64,000 bases of DNA. It comes from Amaranthus tricolor. Taxonomy: Eukaryota; Streptophyta; Magnoliopsida; Caryophyllales; Amaranthaceae. The DNA lies in the NCBI RefSeq assembly GCF_026212465.1, contig NC_080049.1, forward strand, positions 22,664,872 to 22,728,871, read 5' to 3'. The position numbers and the translations under genes are program-made. Below are positions 23,459 to 33,975 of the stretch, piece by piece (positions within the stretch are counted from its first letter, which is position 1; each line of letters starts with the position of its first letter). A model generated the notes under the pieces. It ran no database searches. It saw only the letters and a list, made by a program, of their open reading frames with translations, and was not told the origin of the DNA.

Positions 23459-24450
23459 TCTGAGTGTCACCACCCCAGTTAACCTTTGTTTGCTTAATAC
23501 TTTGTACGGTTATTTGAACACCTTCAACAGTTCAACCTCCTTGAATCATCTTCAACTGCAATCAACCTCGAGGAACTAGACTGCAAAGACCTTTTACTTG
23601 GACATGTGGACAATTCTTTTTGGACAAACAATAGATATCTGTTGAGTCAAGCCTCAAATCTCAACATGATGGAAGTGAGTTCGATCACCTTGTAGCGTAC
23701 TCTTTGGCTTGCACGTTTGAGAACACAGTTGTGAGTGCAAGGAAGTATAAGAGCTTATGTTTTGGATCACTTGATGAAGTGATCAAAGTGGGAGACTTTG
23801 TGTGCCTTGATGAAGGCAAGGGAGTGCTCATAGAAGATTATGAAGCCTGCTCAAATGGTCGAGCTTGATGGGCTCGGTCGAGCCAAGCAGGGGCAGCAAG
23901 ACAGAAGCTACTGAACTCTCACTCGGGTCGAGCAACGACCAACTCCTCTCAGTACGCGTTTCTGTTTTATGTCCGATTCTTTGTGGCCTTTTGTGGGTTT
24001 GTCCTAAGACTTCCAAATATGTCAGGGACTATATAAGGGGTCTTAGGAGTGTATTAGGGTAATAGAGATAGGCATATACAAGAGAGTAAAACTAGGGTTC
24101 ACACTTCACACTATAAAAGTTCTTCCTCTTTGTAGTTGCATACTTGTGAGAGATTGAAGTAAAGGTTCAATCTTTACTTTGGAAGATTGTTCTTAAAGCT
24201 TTGTAAGGTGAGTCATTAGTGTAAATGAGTTTATATTAATAATAAGATACTTTGTTTGAGGGGGAGGTATCATTAGATACCTAATATATTCTTGTATTTT
24301 GTCATTGTTGTTGCTTGCTCTGTTTTTGGGTGTTTACTTTGCATTAGTTTGTTTATTATTCTTCATCAAATATCATAGCCCATTCACAACAATATTCTTT
24401 TCCTTCACGTATATAAATTGTAACTAAGTTTCACCTAAAACAATTTTGAC
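23459..24450 (+). mobile_element. LTR remnant followed by a primer-site-like sequence
   Basis: It starts about TGAGTGTCACCACCCC and ends about CACCTAAAACA, followed by GACGCCATCTGTGGGGAG. That tail resembles the GCGCC..TCTGTGGGGA stretch found after the LTR of some plant retrotransposons. A TATA-like TATATAAGGGG lies at about 24029. The part from about 24256 (GAGGTATC .. TTGCTTGCTCTGTTTTT) is clearly related to the LTR-like sequence at 41980-42800, so both are members of one family. The short frames on both strands near 23828-24062 are LTR sequence, not genes. Confidence 0.55.
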
Positions 24451-24477
24451 GCCATCTGTGGGGAGAAGTAACTCACT

Positions 24478-24601
24478 CAAACTTGTAATCATCAGTAAAG
24501 ACATTACACGTCTAAAGTAAACGCCTTTGGCCATAACTAATACTTGTAATCATCTGTCAAGACATTACACGTCTAAAGTAAACAACTTTGGTCATGACTA
24601 A
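24478..24601. repeat. Tandem duplication of about 62 bp
   Basis: Two direct copies of ACTTGTAATCATC..GACATTACACGTCTAAAGTAAAC..CTTTGG, about 24480-24540 and 24541-24601, lie just after the primer-like site of the LTR remnant, probably in its leader. Confidence 0.75.
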
Positions 24602-24841
24602 AATGGCAATCCTCTAATTCTTGATCTTGATCACAACCCAGATGATCATGTCACTCGTCAAAACATTCAAGAAATTTGCAATTATTCTCGATAATTAGCT
24701 TCAAGAACATATCACTCAACTTCTTTGCCATGCCAAATCATGATTGTCACATTTAACATAGTCCTAATGATTTTGCGATATATACCGAGTCAAAAGGATT
24801 TATATGCAAGACTTTAGGTGTAATGTTAGTGATTGACACAT

Positions 24842-25295
24842 GAAAATTTAAATAAAATAAGATTAGTTAACAATTTAATTTCAAAAATAAGCTTTGTGAA
24901 AACTTAATTCCCAAAATAAGCGTCCGTACATCTAAACCTAGCCTTGGAATAAATCGTTGTTACTAACAGCAAAAGACAAAAAAATAAAATAAAATAAAAT
25001 AAAAGCCATAAGTCGCTATTACTAACAGCGACTTAGGAAGTTGACCAGTCAACTCCTTAAGTCGTTGTTAGTAACAACAACTTTAAGGTTAACTGGTCAA
25101 CTCCTTAATTTCGTAGGTTGGAATGAGGAAGTAACTGAGAACTGAAAACTTAAAACGCATTAAGTCGCTGTTGCTAACAACGACTTACTCCAAGGTTAGA
25201 TTTGGATGTACAGACACTTATTTTAGGAATTAAATTTTCACGAAGCTTATTTTTAGAATTAAGTTGTTAAAACATCTTATTTTATTCAAATTTTC
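24842..25295. mobile_element. Mutator-like MITE with 9-bp target duplication
   Basis: Terminal inverted repeats of about 130 bp begin GAAAATTTAAATAAAATAAG at the left; the right end, inverted, reads GAAAATTTGAATAAAATAAG. The 9-bp word TTGACACAT flanks both sides exactly (24833-24841 and 25296-25304), the duplication length of Mutator-like elements. The middle is built from palindromic units around AAGTCGCTGTTAGTAACAGC and a repeated TTGACCAGTCAACTCC, so the whole element can fold into one long hairpin. No coding capacity. Confidence 0.82.
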
Positions 25296-25329
25296 TTGAC
25301 ACATTGGTGTAATCTAGTTTCATCTTCTG

Positions 25330-26010
25330 CTCTACAACAAGATTTCAGCGAACCTACTTGTTACAAAGAGGCCTCTTTGAATCCTCTTTGGGTTGAGGCT
25401 ATCAATAAAGAGCTAGTAACATTAAATTAGCTCTGAATAATAATGCTTGACAAAATTGCTAGTATAAATTAAAATTGAAGGCTGATTATGATGTATCAAA
25501 AAAAGCATGGTGTTGATTCTAAAGCTAGTCTCTTAAAAAACCGTCTATTTGAGAAACATATCTTAAGCCCATTTACGTATTTTAATGTCAACTTATATTA
25601 TCCTTAATGCTTACTTACGGTATCCTTAATGCCTACTTTCAATATCTTAAATGTCTACTTACATTATTCTTAATGCCTACTTACAATATTTTAAAAAATA
25701 TATAATGAGCCGGCTAAATTAGAAATGGTCTCTCACAAAAATTTGTGAAAATATAATATAACAACCATAAAGTGTATCATTGCTTTAGTTGTTTACAAGA
25801 ATTGGGCAATCTTCTAATTAGATGTTAGTAATGCTTTTTTACATTGAGACTTAAAAGAAGAAATTTTACACGAGGCTTCCTTTAAGTACGAAAGGTTCAG
25901 CTTGACAAGTTGTCTTACTAAGCGCTTACACGGGTTGAAACAAGGATGTAGGCAATAGTTTTCTAAACTTATAGACTAGTTCAAGACTCAGGATACAAAC
26001 AATCTAGACA
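25330..26010 (+). pseudogene. Ty1/copia reverse transcriptase remnant
   Basis: 25345-25425 reads SEPTCYKEASLNPLWVEAIN, the conserved start of copia reverse transcriptase. 25800-25990 reads, with stops, LDVSNAFLH .. LHGLKQGCRQ, the following RT blocks. The two parts are separated by the family C repeat (25525-25750). Stops and frame changes are frequent, so this is an old inactive fragment. It may belong with the LTR remnant at 23459, but this is not shown. Confidence 0.75.
25525..25750 (-). repeat. Family C repeat, copy 2, inserted in the copia remnant
   Basis: Reverse complement of the family seen at 6017. It ends (plus strand) GAAATGGTCTCTCAC, has AATATTTTAAAAAATATATAATG, and six units of about 22 bp around TTAATGCCTACTTACATTAT. 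Its left edge, CCGTCTATTTGAGAAAC, is probably the far terminus lost or unclear in copy 1. Confidence 0.65.
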
Positions 26011-26109
26011 TGATAAATAACTCCCAATATTACCAATTTATGTGGAATAGTTTTTATTAATTCCTGCTATATTTCCATTGTAAAATTGCCCTCTTAGGAA
26101 AAAAGAAAC

Positions 26110-26760
26110 TCAAGTAAAACCACTCTAAAAACTTGATATATGATTCTTGCTGTTTCGGTTATGAAACGAGGAAGTGGAAAACACTTGAAATACTGTAAGT
26201 GGAAGCATTATCAAGAGCAGCGACTCGTGGAAGAAAGTGACTTGAATTCCTGCAAAACAACACGTTAGCCTTGTCCGGGGGATGATCTCCCGGGAAACCC
26301 CTCCGACGCTCAAGTTAGAACGTGGATATGAGAATATGGAGTAGATGATTATAAACTGAATGCAAGAAGATGCCGTGGATGATGTTACTGGAATTTTGGT
26401 AGGCTAATGAAGTAGAGAATAAGTAAGGGTACTTAAGAGGATTTTTCAGATACCCCTTTCCTCTCTGATGGTTGTCCCTATTTATAATGGTGAAAGAGGA
26501 AGTTACATCAGAGAGGGGAGGTTGAAGATCATGGGAGTAGTGGACAGTTACCAGCCTTGGGAGAAGGATCACCAAGCAATGAGAAGGAGTGGGAAGTTGG
26601 GTCAAACAGGAGGTTATTTTGCCGGAGGGAGGTTAGGGTATTTAGAGGTAATTAGCCTTTGGGCTTCTCAAGGGAAGGAGGGAATTCAGACAAAGGCCCA
26701 TTGACCGAAAGTCAAGGTCAATCTGGAAAATCAAAGGTCATTAAGGTAAAATGACGTTAA
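26110..26760. mobile_element. LTR-like fragment
   Basis: Contains GTCCGGGGGATGATCTCCCGG and CCCCTCCGACGCTCAAGTTAG (26275-26315), a motif set often seen in LTRs of plant TRIM/LARD-type elements, and a TATTTATAATGG box near 26478. The termini were not identified, and the open frames on both strands here have no family similarity. Confidence 0.35.
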
Positions 26761-27332
26761 TAATTTAAACAAATAAATAAGTTAGGTAAATGATACCATG
26801 ACACCTACTATTACCCTTTTATTAACTTCCTTTAAACTTGTCTTGTCTTTGTATGGGTTTTCCAACACTTCTTTGCCATTACAAGTTAGTATGGAAATTA
26901 ATAACTTACTTTTCAAATTCGAAACTATGCCCAAAACTTATTTTTGTTAATCAACAAAATGCAATTACGATCCACAAAAACTCATTTGTGAACATGCCGA
27001 GGTTAAGTAATCACCAATTATGATACTGATGTTAGATTAATTGCTCAATTGCTACCAATTATTGCACATAAAATAGTTCTTCAACAGGCTAACATAGATA
27101 TATATTTATCAATATACAGAAAAGACCCTCCACAAGCCCATGATCATGTACAATTGAATTTTACCAAATTCTGAGGAACTTCTGTTCCTAAAAAATCCAA
27201 CAAATCTTCTCATTCTTTACCCATTTATCCCCCAAGCCTTTTCATGTATACAGCCTTTGAAGAACAAGAATTCATCCCTTCTTATGTAATTCAGAGCCAA
27301 TATTTATGGTAAGAGAAGGATAAGATCATAAT
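26761..27332. other. Intergenic DNA
   Basis: No gene or clear repeat recognised between the LTR-like fragment and the hAT-like MITE. Confidence 0.4.
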
Positions 27333-27690
27333 TAGAGGTGTTCAATGGGCCGAATTAGGGTAGGTTGGGTCAAAATTTAAATGGGTTGGGTCGGACGCGA
27401 GTCATGTCAAATGTCAAGCCCATTTAAATACGACCCACTTTGACCCATTTTTTAAAAGTTCTTAAAATAGTTTTTCTATAATACTTTATGGCCCATTAGG
27501 TCAATTTAACTATGAATATAACAATATCACATAAAAATATATAAAAATATAAAAAAATTGGTAAAATATTTTTTACTATCAATTCCTATAATTATCCGAC
27601 CCAGCCCGACCCGTTACACAAAGGCACATTAATGAAAATATGACCCAACCTTTGACCCGTTAGGTCGACCCGTCCTGTTGAACACCTCTA
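27333..27690. mobile_element. hAT-like MITE just downstream of the BT gene
   Basis: Terminal inverted repeats TAGAGGTGTTCAA and TTGAACACCTCTA, with sub-terminal GGGTTGGGTCGGAC and GACCCAGCCCGACCC blocks. The flanks ATCATAAT (27325-27332) and ATCATAAC (27691-27698) match at 7 of 8 positions, fitting the 8-bp duplication of hAT elements. No coding capacity. It ends 75 bp from the stop codon of the minus-strand BT gene, so it probably lies in, or supplies, that gene's 3' untranslated region. Confidence 0.82.
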
Positions 27691-27764
27691 ATCATAACAC
27701 ATTGAGCTATTATACAGCCATATGGATAATAAGCGTGCATACGTGAAGGTGTGCGCTTTCATTG

Positions 27765-30700
27765 TCACGTAGAACTAGCCAAGGAAAAGAATGGTGCTCC
27801 GGAGATACTCTTCGATCTCACTATCTTCCTCGCCAATATTTTCCACCTCATTTCTTCCTTCTTGTTCTGCTTCATACTTCTTTCCTTGAAGTTTCTGTAA
27901 TCATATATATCATTTTATAGGTTTATTGACAAAATGATCGTGAATATAAAAACTAACGATATTATGTCCCTCTATCCTGCTTTGTTCGTCGTAGATTTCT
28001 CGCCAGTTAATTCGCTCAAAATAAACCTAAAATAGCCCAAAACCGATCATATTTCGCTTTTTTAGATTAGTGAATCATGTGACAGTGGTCCGCCTCTATA
28101 CTTCTTTTTTAGCGATTCTTAGAAGTACAATCATAAAAAAAAAATAATTTACTAAGGCAATTTAGCGTGATTTTCATTTTCTTGATACGAGAGGATAACA
28201 GACGTCACAAACGCATTTCGTAAGATCAGGATATGATTTTTCAACTATAACAACAGGAAACGAGTAAGAATGGAGTACTATCTGAAAACCTATAGATAGT
28301 GAAATTCCTCAATTACCTGCACACGGGAACTCTGCATGCCTCCGAGCTAATGCAGAGACGAGAGTGCAATTCCAAGAGCTGCCACATCCTCTTACAATGA
28401 GCGCATCCACCAGGAACTCTGAGTTTGCATCCAGCAAAGTGTCGGACTAGAAGCTCTAACCCTTTGCAGGCCGTGTACCCACAAGGATGTTGGTCTTCCG
28501 TTAGTTCTTTATCACGAGGACCAATGGTTTTGCATCCATCTCTGTATATATGGACTAAAGCCTCCATTGCCTCGTATAATTGTACATACACCATTCTCTC
28601 ATTCCTCTTTATCAAGCACTCCTTTCGCCTCTGAAAAATGAAATAAAATGACCACCAATTAATCGAGGAAATTAAGCTGAGCCTCCACATGATTGAACAA
28701 CGAAACTTGACTATAGATTAGCCAGAAAAAATAGCAGTACAGTAAGCTTTGATCATAAGCAGCCATTACTGTACATTGATAGTTACCTTTATACTTAAAG
28801 ACCTTTGCTATTTCATTTTGGATTCTACTGGCCAGGAAAAAGGGTATCAGAAAAAAAATGCAGCATTATCGATGGTGAGATCCATGCCAAGTTATCACAC
28901 TGATAATTACTGGCTATTGTTGTAATCTAGTTAATTCATATTCGAGAGTCAATAGCAGGGTAACATATTTGGTAGCTAATTCGCTTTTAAAATTCACGAT
29001 TAGCTCAAATTTGCCCAAGAATAGTAAAACTGACCATAATTCGCTTTTTTCGATTCGCAATTCGCGAGGAGATTAGCAAATCATGTGATACTGGTCATTA
29101 GAATGAAAGGATCCAAAGTTGTCATGCCAATAGAAACAGTTTGTTAGTAGAAACAGTTAAGTGACGGAAGGGAAAGGGAAGAATGCGGAAGGAAAAGAAG
29201 GGAGCGTTAGAGGGCTTTCCAAATGTTCTTTGATTCTTTTCCAGATATTTAGTTCATTTGAAAGGGAACGAGATTGGATCTTTTCCATTACCTCTCCTTG
29301 TAAAGGGTGTAAACTCAAATGCGATCACAACTACGATTACAATTGTGGGATCATATTCACGATCAATACGGATATTTTAAGCTTACACATAGCTCAAAAA
29401 CCTTTAAAACGCCCAAGCCAACCGAATTCAATATACAAGGGAAAACTGATCTCTACCTCTCCCTCCTTTCCCCTTTTATTCATCCATTCCAAATAAGCTT
29501 TAAGAGATCAGAATTCGGGCCTAATCCGAATTCGACCAAATGATATTATAGCCTTGCATAAGTGTTTGTTTAAGTGCACTTATACATAAACAGACATGAT
29601 GCAACATTTAAGACGATGTTCTGTTAACAGTATAAGCGCATCTACCATAAAAATGAAATACTCACAGCATTTGCTTCATTCACTGTCCTAAGAATCTCTT
29701 TTTCTAGCATCGGGTGGGCCTCCTTCATTACATTCCAGCCTTCAGTGGCCGAGACGGCCTTAAAATTGTCTAAGATCATCCGGTGACAAATCAGGCTGAG
29801 TCTTGGGGCATCACATAGAAGAGCAAGCTGGAAAACATCAATAAGATTCTCTATGTTGAGCAGACCATTCTCTAGCTGTCTCTCACACTCCCTTTTCAAG
29901 TAAGGAACAACATACACATGGGACAATACCAGAAGGTGCAGAATATATTCCTTCATTTCTTCTGCATTATAACTGCAGATTCACCAGAAGATTCTCAGCA
30001 TCCAACAAATGTGATTTCACAGAATTTAAGTCACCAAACTATAATCAAGCATTACCATGAAGAGTAGAGAAATCGGAGAAAAACCCGGACAGCATCATGT
30101 GGGACACCTTGAATTGATATGGATCGTCGCCGACTCTTGGTTTTTGATTGTTTCAGCAACTGTCTGATCACTGGAGATGTCATTCCCTGTGATAGAAAAC
30201 TCATCATCATATAAATCTACAAAAGGGTTGTTGAATGATAGTATCAAATCCATCTCAATCAAGTATTTCACTTGTCCCATTAAGTTTGCCACATTTTCGC
30301 CAAAAGATGTGACAAAGTGAAACGTAGCAAACTCAATGGGACAAAGCTAGTAACTCATCAATTATTGGATAATGCTTTAACGATACAGAAAAATGAACAG
30401 TGAGACATTTATATGGATAAATTCATCATTTAAAATAAGTCTTCCTAGCTTCAACAATCTACTTCATATACTATAAGATTGATAAATTTTGTTAACGGGC
30501 TTGTACACAATAAGACCTGCATAAGAGGAGAGTTGGCTGCATAAAAACCCGATGAAGTTTCCATCCTAAAACCAATTGGTTACAGGAGTAGCCCATTAAG
30601 CTTATATGTTAATCAACCCCTCTAATAGTTCTAATTGTTCGATGTGGGATTACAAAGCTTATATGTTAATCAACCCCTCTAATTGTTCTAATTGTTCGAC

Positions 30701-31057
30701 GTGGGATTACAAGTGGGTTATTTAACAAAAATCAAACATATCTAATTTCATGTACTCAATACAATGTCTAAACTCAAAAAGAATTTTCAAAAATCTTACC
30801 AAAATACTAGCATGAACATAAATCTGGCCACCACTATCGGTATGAACAACAACATCAGCTCGATAAGCTTCATCAAATAGGCGGTCATACGAAACCCTTG
30901 TTTCCGTATTCAATGAGCATTGGTCTTTGTTAGATGAGATGTGTTTAGCCCTAGACTTCACAATCTTCTTAGGGTATACAACTGTGGTAGGGCAGGGCAA
31001 TGGAGGTGCTGGTGGAGGAATTCTCTCTTTAACCAAATTGTCTACCACAACTTCCAT
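27765..31057 (-). CDS. BTB/POZ and TAZ domain-containing protein (BT family scaffold)
   Basis: Coding exons in transcript order: 31057-30800, 30186-30056, 29972-29666, 28630-28317, 27894-27765. All have GT-AG borders and join in frame to 379 aa. A BTB/POZ domain (from about 57, [20 protein letters not shown], through [10 protein letters not shown] and [20 protein letters not shown]) is followed by a BACK-like helical part ([18 protein letters not shown]). The TAZ zinc finger ([21 protein letters not shown] .. [14 protein letters not shown] .. ACRVPVC) comes next, then a basic calmodulin-binding-type tail ([11 protein letters not shown] .. GAPFFSLAS). Plant BT proteins bridge CUL3 ubiquitin ligase, BET-type transcription factors and calmodulin, in nucleus and cytosol, and act in development and in nutrient and hormone responses. 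The start fits the usual proline-rich N-terminus ([10 protein letters not shown]). It looks intact. Closest Arabidopsis group is BT1-BT5; the paralog is not assigned. Confidence 0.94.
27985..28100. repeat. Intron 4 copy of a repeat shared with intron 3 of the BT gene
   Basis: Shares AATTCGCTCAAAAT / TTCGCTTTTTT(AG)ATT / AATCATGTGA / TGGTC words with 28970-29100 in the neighbouring intron. Probably two diverged copies of a short interspersed repeat; termini not determined. Confidence 0.45.
28631..29665 (-). other. BT gene intron 3
   Basis: Non-coding between exons 3 and 4. It holds the second copy of the intronic repeat (28970-29100). A segment at 29160-29510 begins with purine-rich GAAGGGAAAGGGAAG and ends with pyrimidine-rich CTCCCTCCTTTCCCC, possibly a decayed inverted-repeat element. 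The 111-aa frame on the plus strand here is not a gene. Confidence 0.6.
30598..30712. repeat. Tandem duplication of about 56 bp in intron 1 of the BT gene
   Basis: AAGCTTATATGTTAATCAACCCCTCTAAT .. GTTCTAATTGTTCGA(T/C)GTGGGATTAC occurs twice in a row, about 30599-30654 and 30656-30711. It sits at the end of a longer repeat (from about 30520, GAGGAGAGTTGGCTGCATAA) that has a diverged relative at 14460-14580. Confidence 0.75.
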
Positions 31058-31800
31058 TTTTCCAATTTGTTTTAATTTCCAATTCCTGCTAATAATGAAA
31101 AAACATCAACAATTTTCTCAATCGAAATTAAAACTTCTATCAATTTTTGCTTCTACTTCACATTGATTATATAATAATTCTTGTAATATCTTATCAAATA
31201 TGTCAATCAACATAATTAGATAAACCCAACAAATTCCTTTATACAAAAATAAAATAAACTTGAATTGGGAAATAAATATATTTTTTTAAAATATCTCTAG
31301 ATTTTAGGGGGTTAATATCCTGTCAAATGCCAATCAACAAAACCCACAAAAGTCCCTTAACCAAAGATAAAACAAAATAGAATTGGATAATATATTTATT
31401 GAAATCTCTCTTGATTTCAGGGTTCAATATCAACAATCAAATTATATAGAATTTTACGAATTACCCAAAATTAAAAAAATGCATGCATAATAAAACCAAA
31501 ACTCCTATTACATATATTCATAGATGCCCAAATAGATAACCAAGCTAAATCTACATGAATCAAACATTATATTAAAATTATAAGAAAAAAATTAAAAAAA
31601 AAAAAACAAAAAAACTTACTATGTAGAATTGATTAGTTGATGGGACCAAAAAATGCTTGGATGATGGGAAAATCTTATAATCCAATTAGATATGAAGAAA
31701 TATCAGAAACTAAAGTGAATTCAGAAGAACAAAGAAAATGAGCATCAACCCCCAACCTATCTCCTCCTTTATGTAGGAACAGGGAGATTTGGGAGGGGGT
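31058..31800 (-). promoter_or_regulatory. Likely 5' leader, leader intron and promoter of the BT gene
   Basis: Read on the minus strand, an acceptor-like ATTATTAGCAG lies about 35 bases before the start codon, and a donor-like ATAGTAAGT lies near 31620. This suggests a leader intron of about 0.5 kb. Upstream, near 31770, there is TACATAAAGG, a weak TATA candidate. All of this is inference; transcript data would settle it. Confidence 0.35.
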
Positions 31801-32075
31801 TGATTGATTCGTAAATGGGGTAACGGGATAATGAATTGACCGCGTAATTAATTAATTTAAGAGATAATTAATAAAATAAAACAATATTAGTAGTTCCAGA
31901 ATTAGCAATAAATAAAATATATAGGTTAAAGAAGAAGAAATAAGAGACGGTACTTATCATAAATTTATGGAAATGAGATGACATTTGGCTGTATCAATTT
32001 TGATGTCATTATCTATGCTGCTTCTTGATCCTCCGGCTTCCCCTTTTCCATACATTTTATTGCTCCTACAATATA

Positions 32076-32322
32076 CTTCCTCCGTTTCCGCTATATTTTA
32101 CTTTTTATGTAATTTAATGTGTTATTTTAATCATTTATATATTAAATTATACACATTTAAAAACTATAAATACTTAATATTATAAAAGTATATGATTAGA
32201 CGATCTAAATAAGATCTCACTTAACTATATTTTTTCTTACACACTGCAATATATAAAATAAGCTTGAGCAATAAATAGTGTCAAAAATCGTTATGTAGCG
32301 AATATTTCAGAACAAATGAGGT
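32076..32322. mobile_element. Stowaway-family MITE
   Basis: Left end CTTCCTCCGTTTCCGC after TA; right end about GAACAAATGAGG followed by TA. The core AAGATCTCACTTAACTATATTTT and GAGCAATAAATAGTGTC is shared with the other family members. Confidence 0.6.
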
Positions 32323-33749
32323 ATATGCTTGGAATTGTCAATAATTTACTATGGTAGGTTAAATAAAGGATTTAACTAAGTATTGAATTTAAATTAATCT
32401 AAATTTTTAGAAAATAGTATTTAATATTTAATCGTATTTTCATGGTAATTTTAAATGCTTATACTTTTGAAATGTAAAAAAAGTAAAGTAAAAAAATAAC
32501 ATTTTAGATTTTATAAACTTAAAAATGCGGTGGGTTTTAATTTAAGACCAAAATTTTTAAACCTAATGGATATGAGGTGATATACAAGGTTAGTGCGTAT
32601 GAGTTTGGATCAAGTTATTAGAATTGACTAAAATCCAACTCATAACTATCCTTTTAACTTACTTACAATGTTTTGGATTAACGATAATCGTTTCTAATCG
32701 GTGCATAATGATAAGTGTATCTATAGAAAATCTTAGACAATAACAGTTATATGAAAATAATCACAAAAATATAAAATATATATTAAAAATAAACAAAATA
32801 AGAAAAATATAAAATAAAATTTCAAAAGCCATCCTAATATTTTTAATACATAATTAGAAGATAAAATATATCTATGTGAGATCTCGTTAGATTCATTTTA
32901 ATGTATACTTTTTATTATATACTTTTATAATTTTTTATTATGTGTCTTTAGAGATATAGAAGTTTTAAATTTGCTTTGAAAACCGTGTAAAAAGTAAAGG
33001 CGTAAGTATTATATATTAATCAAATAATAAGAAATTATGATAATCTTTATATTATTATGTTCTCTCAAAGTTAAAGCCAATTATGTCAAAATACTTATGT
33101 ACATAATATTTTGATGTTATTTTATATCCTAATACAAAACATAAAGTCAAAGTGTTTATGATATTTGGTATATGTTTTAATTTGTTCATTTATCATTTTT
33201 AGTCGTACTGTTACTAAATAAAAATTAATCAACATAATATGTAATTATTTCACATCAAATGATATTTTTTTATTTATCATGCTTTTTTAGATGATAACCC
33301 TTGAAATTTTTCAATATTTTTATAATATTGTATAATAGTTTAATCAATTTAAAGTTGACACTTTTTAATAAAAAATTTCATCAAATTTTCTATTGGTTTG
33401 AATATTCATACCCACTAAAATGTCAAAATAGAATTATCAATTTAGAAATGCAGCAGCTTCGATTAGATTAACAACTAATTATTAAATTCCACTCAGAAAA
33501 AAACTGATTATTAGATTCTATTTTCGTGGATAGCGTTAGTTTGCTTCGATCGCTGTCGTTATGACAGTACACACGCACAGGAAGGATCATCATCAAGATG
33601 GCGTGGATCCAAGTCATTTTATTTAACACAAAAAAAAAAATCTCATTGTTATCTACTCTCCGCGTTTACTTCTAACATGATTTTCATACCTTTGGTGTAT
33701 TTTTTATTGACAAATTCTCACAAGAAACCATTTTACCATCATATTATAT
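32323..33749. other. AT-rich intergenic DNA
   Basis: No gene seen. A further decayed Stowaway-like core (GTGAGATCTCGTTAGATTCATTT) occurs at about 32876-32900. Confidence 0.45.
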
Positions 33750-33975
33750 CTGTTAGGTTAGTTTAATGTACATTTATGGTCACAAATTGATTATTTATAA
33801 TTTTTAAGAGATTTTAAAATCTTAAAATAATTAATTATAACTTAAATTGGAATTGGAATCTTAAAGTAATTACTTATAACCTTAAAGTGATCACTTAGGA
33901 TCTTAAAGTGTTTTATAGACCGATTATATCGGCTCGTCTCATGTTGAGACGATCTCATACACGACTTGCTGTTTT
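33750..33975. repeat. Family B dispersed repeat
   Basis: Units around AAAGTAATTACTTATAA(CC)TTAAAGTGATCACTTA, then the terminal CTCGTCTCATGTTGAGACGATCTCAT, as in the copies at 4487 and 39690. The left boundary is unclear. Confidence 0.5.

Noticed and set aside
23828..24062. Overlapping 62- and 65-aa frames on opposite strands
   Set aside because: Part of the LTR remnant at 23459-24450; no conserved domain.
29161..29543. Open frames of 111 and 74 aa with several cysteines
   Set aside because: They lie in intron 3 of the BT gene on the opposite strand and have no conserved motif; the Cys content is incidental.
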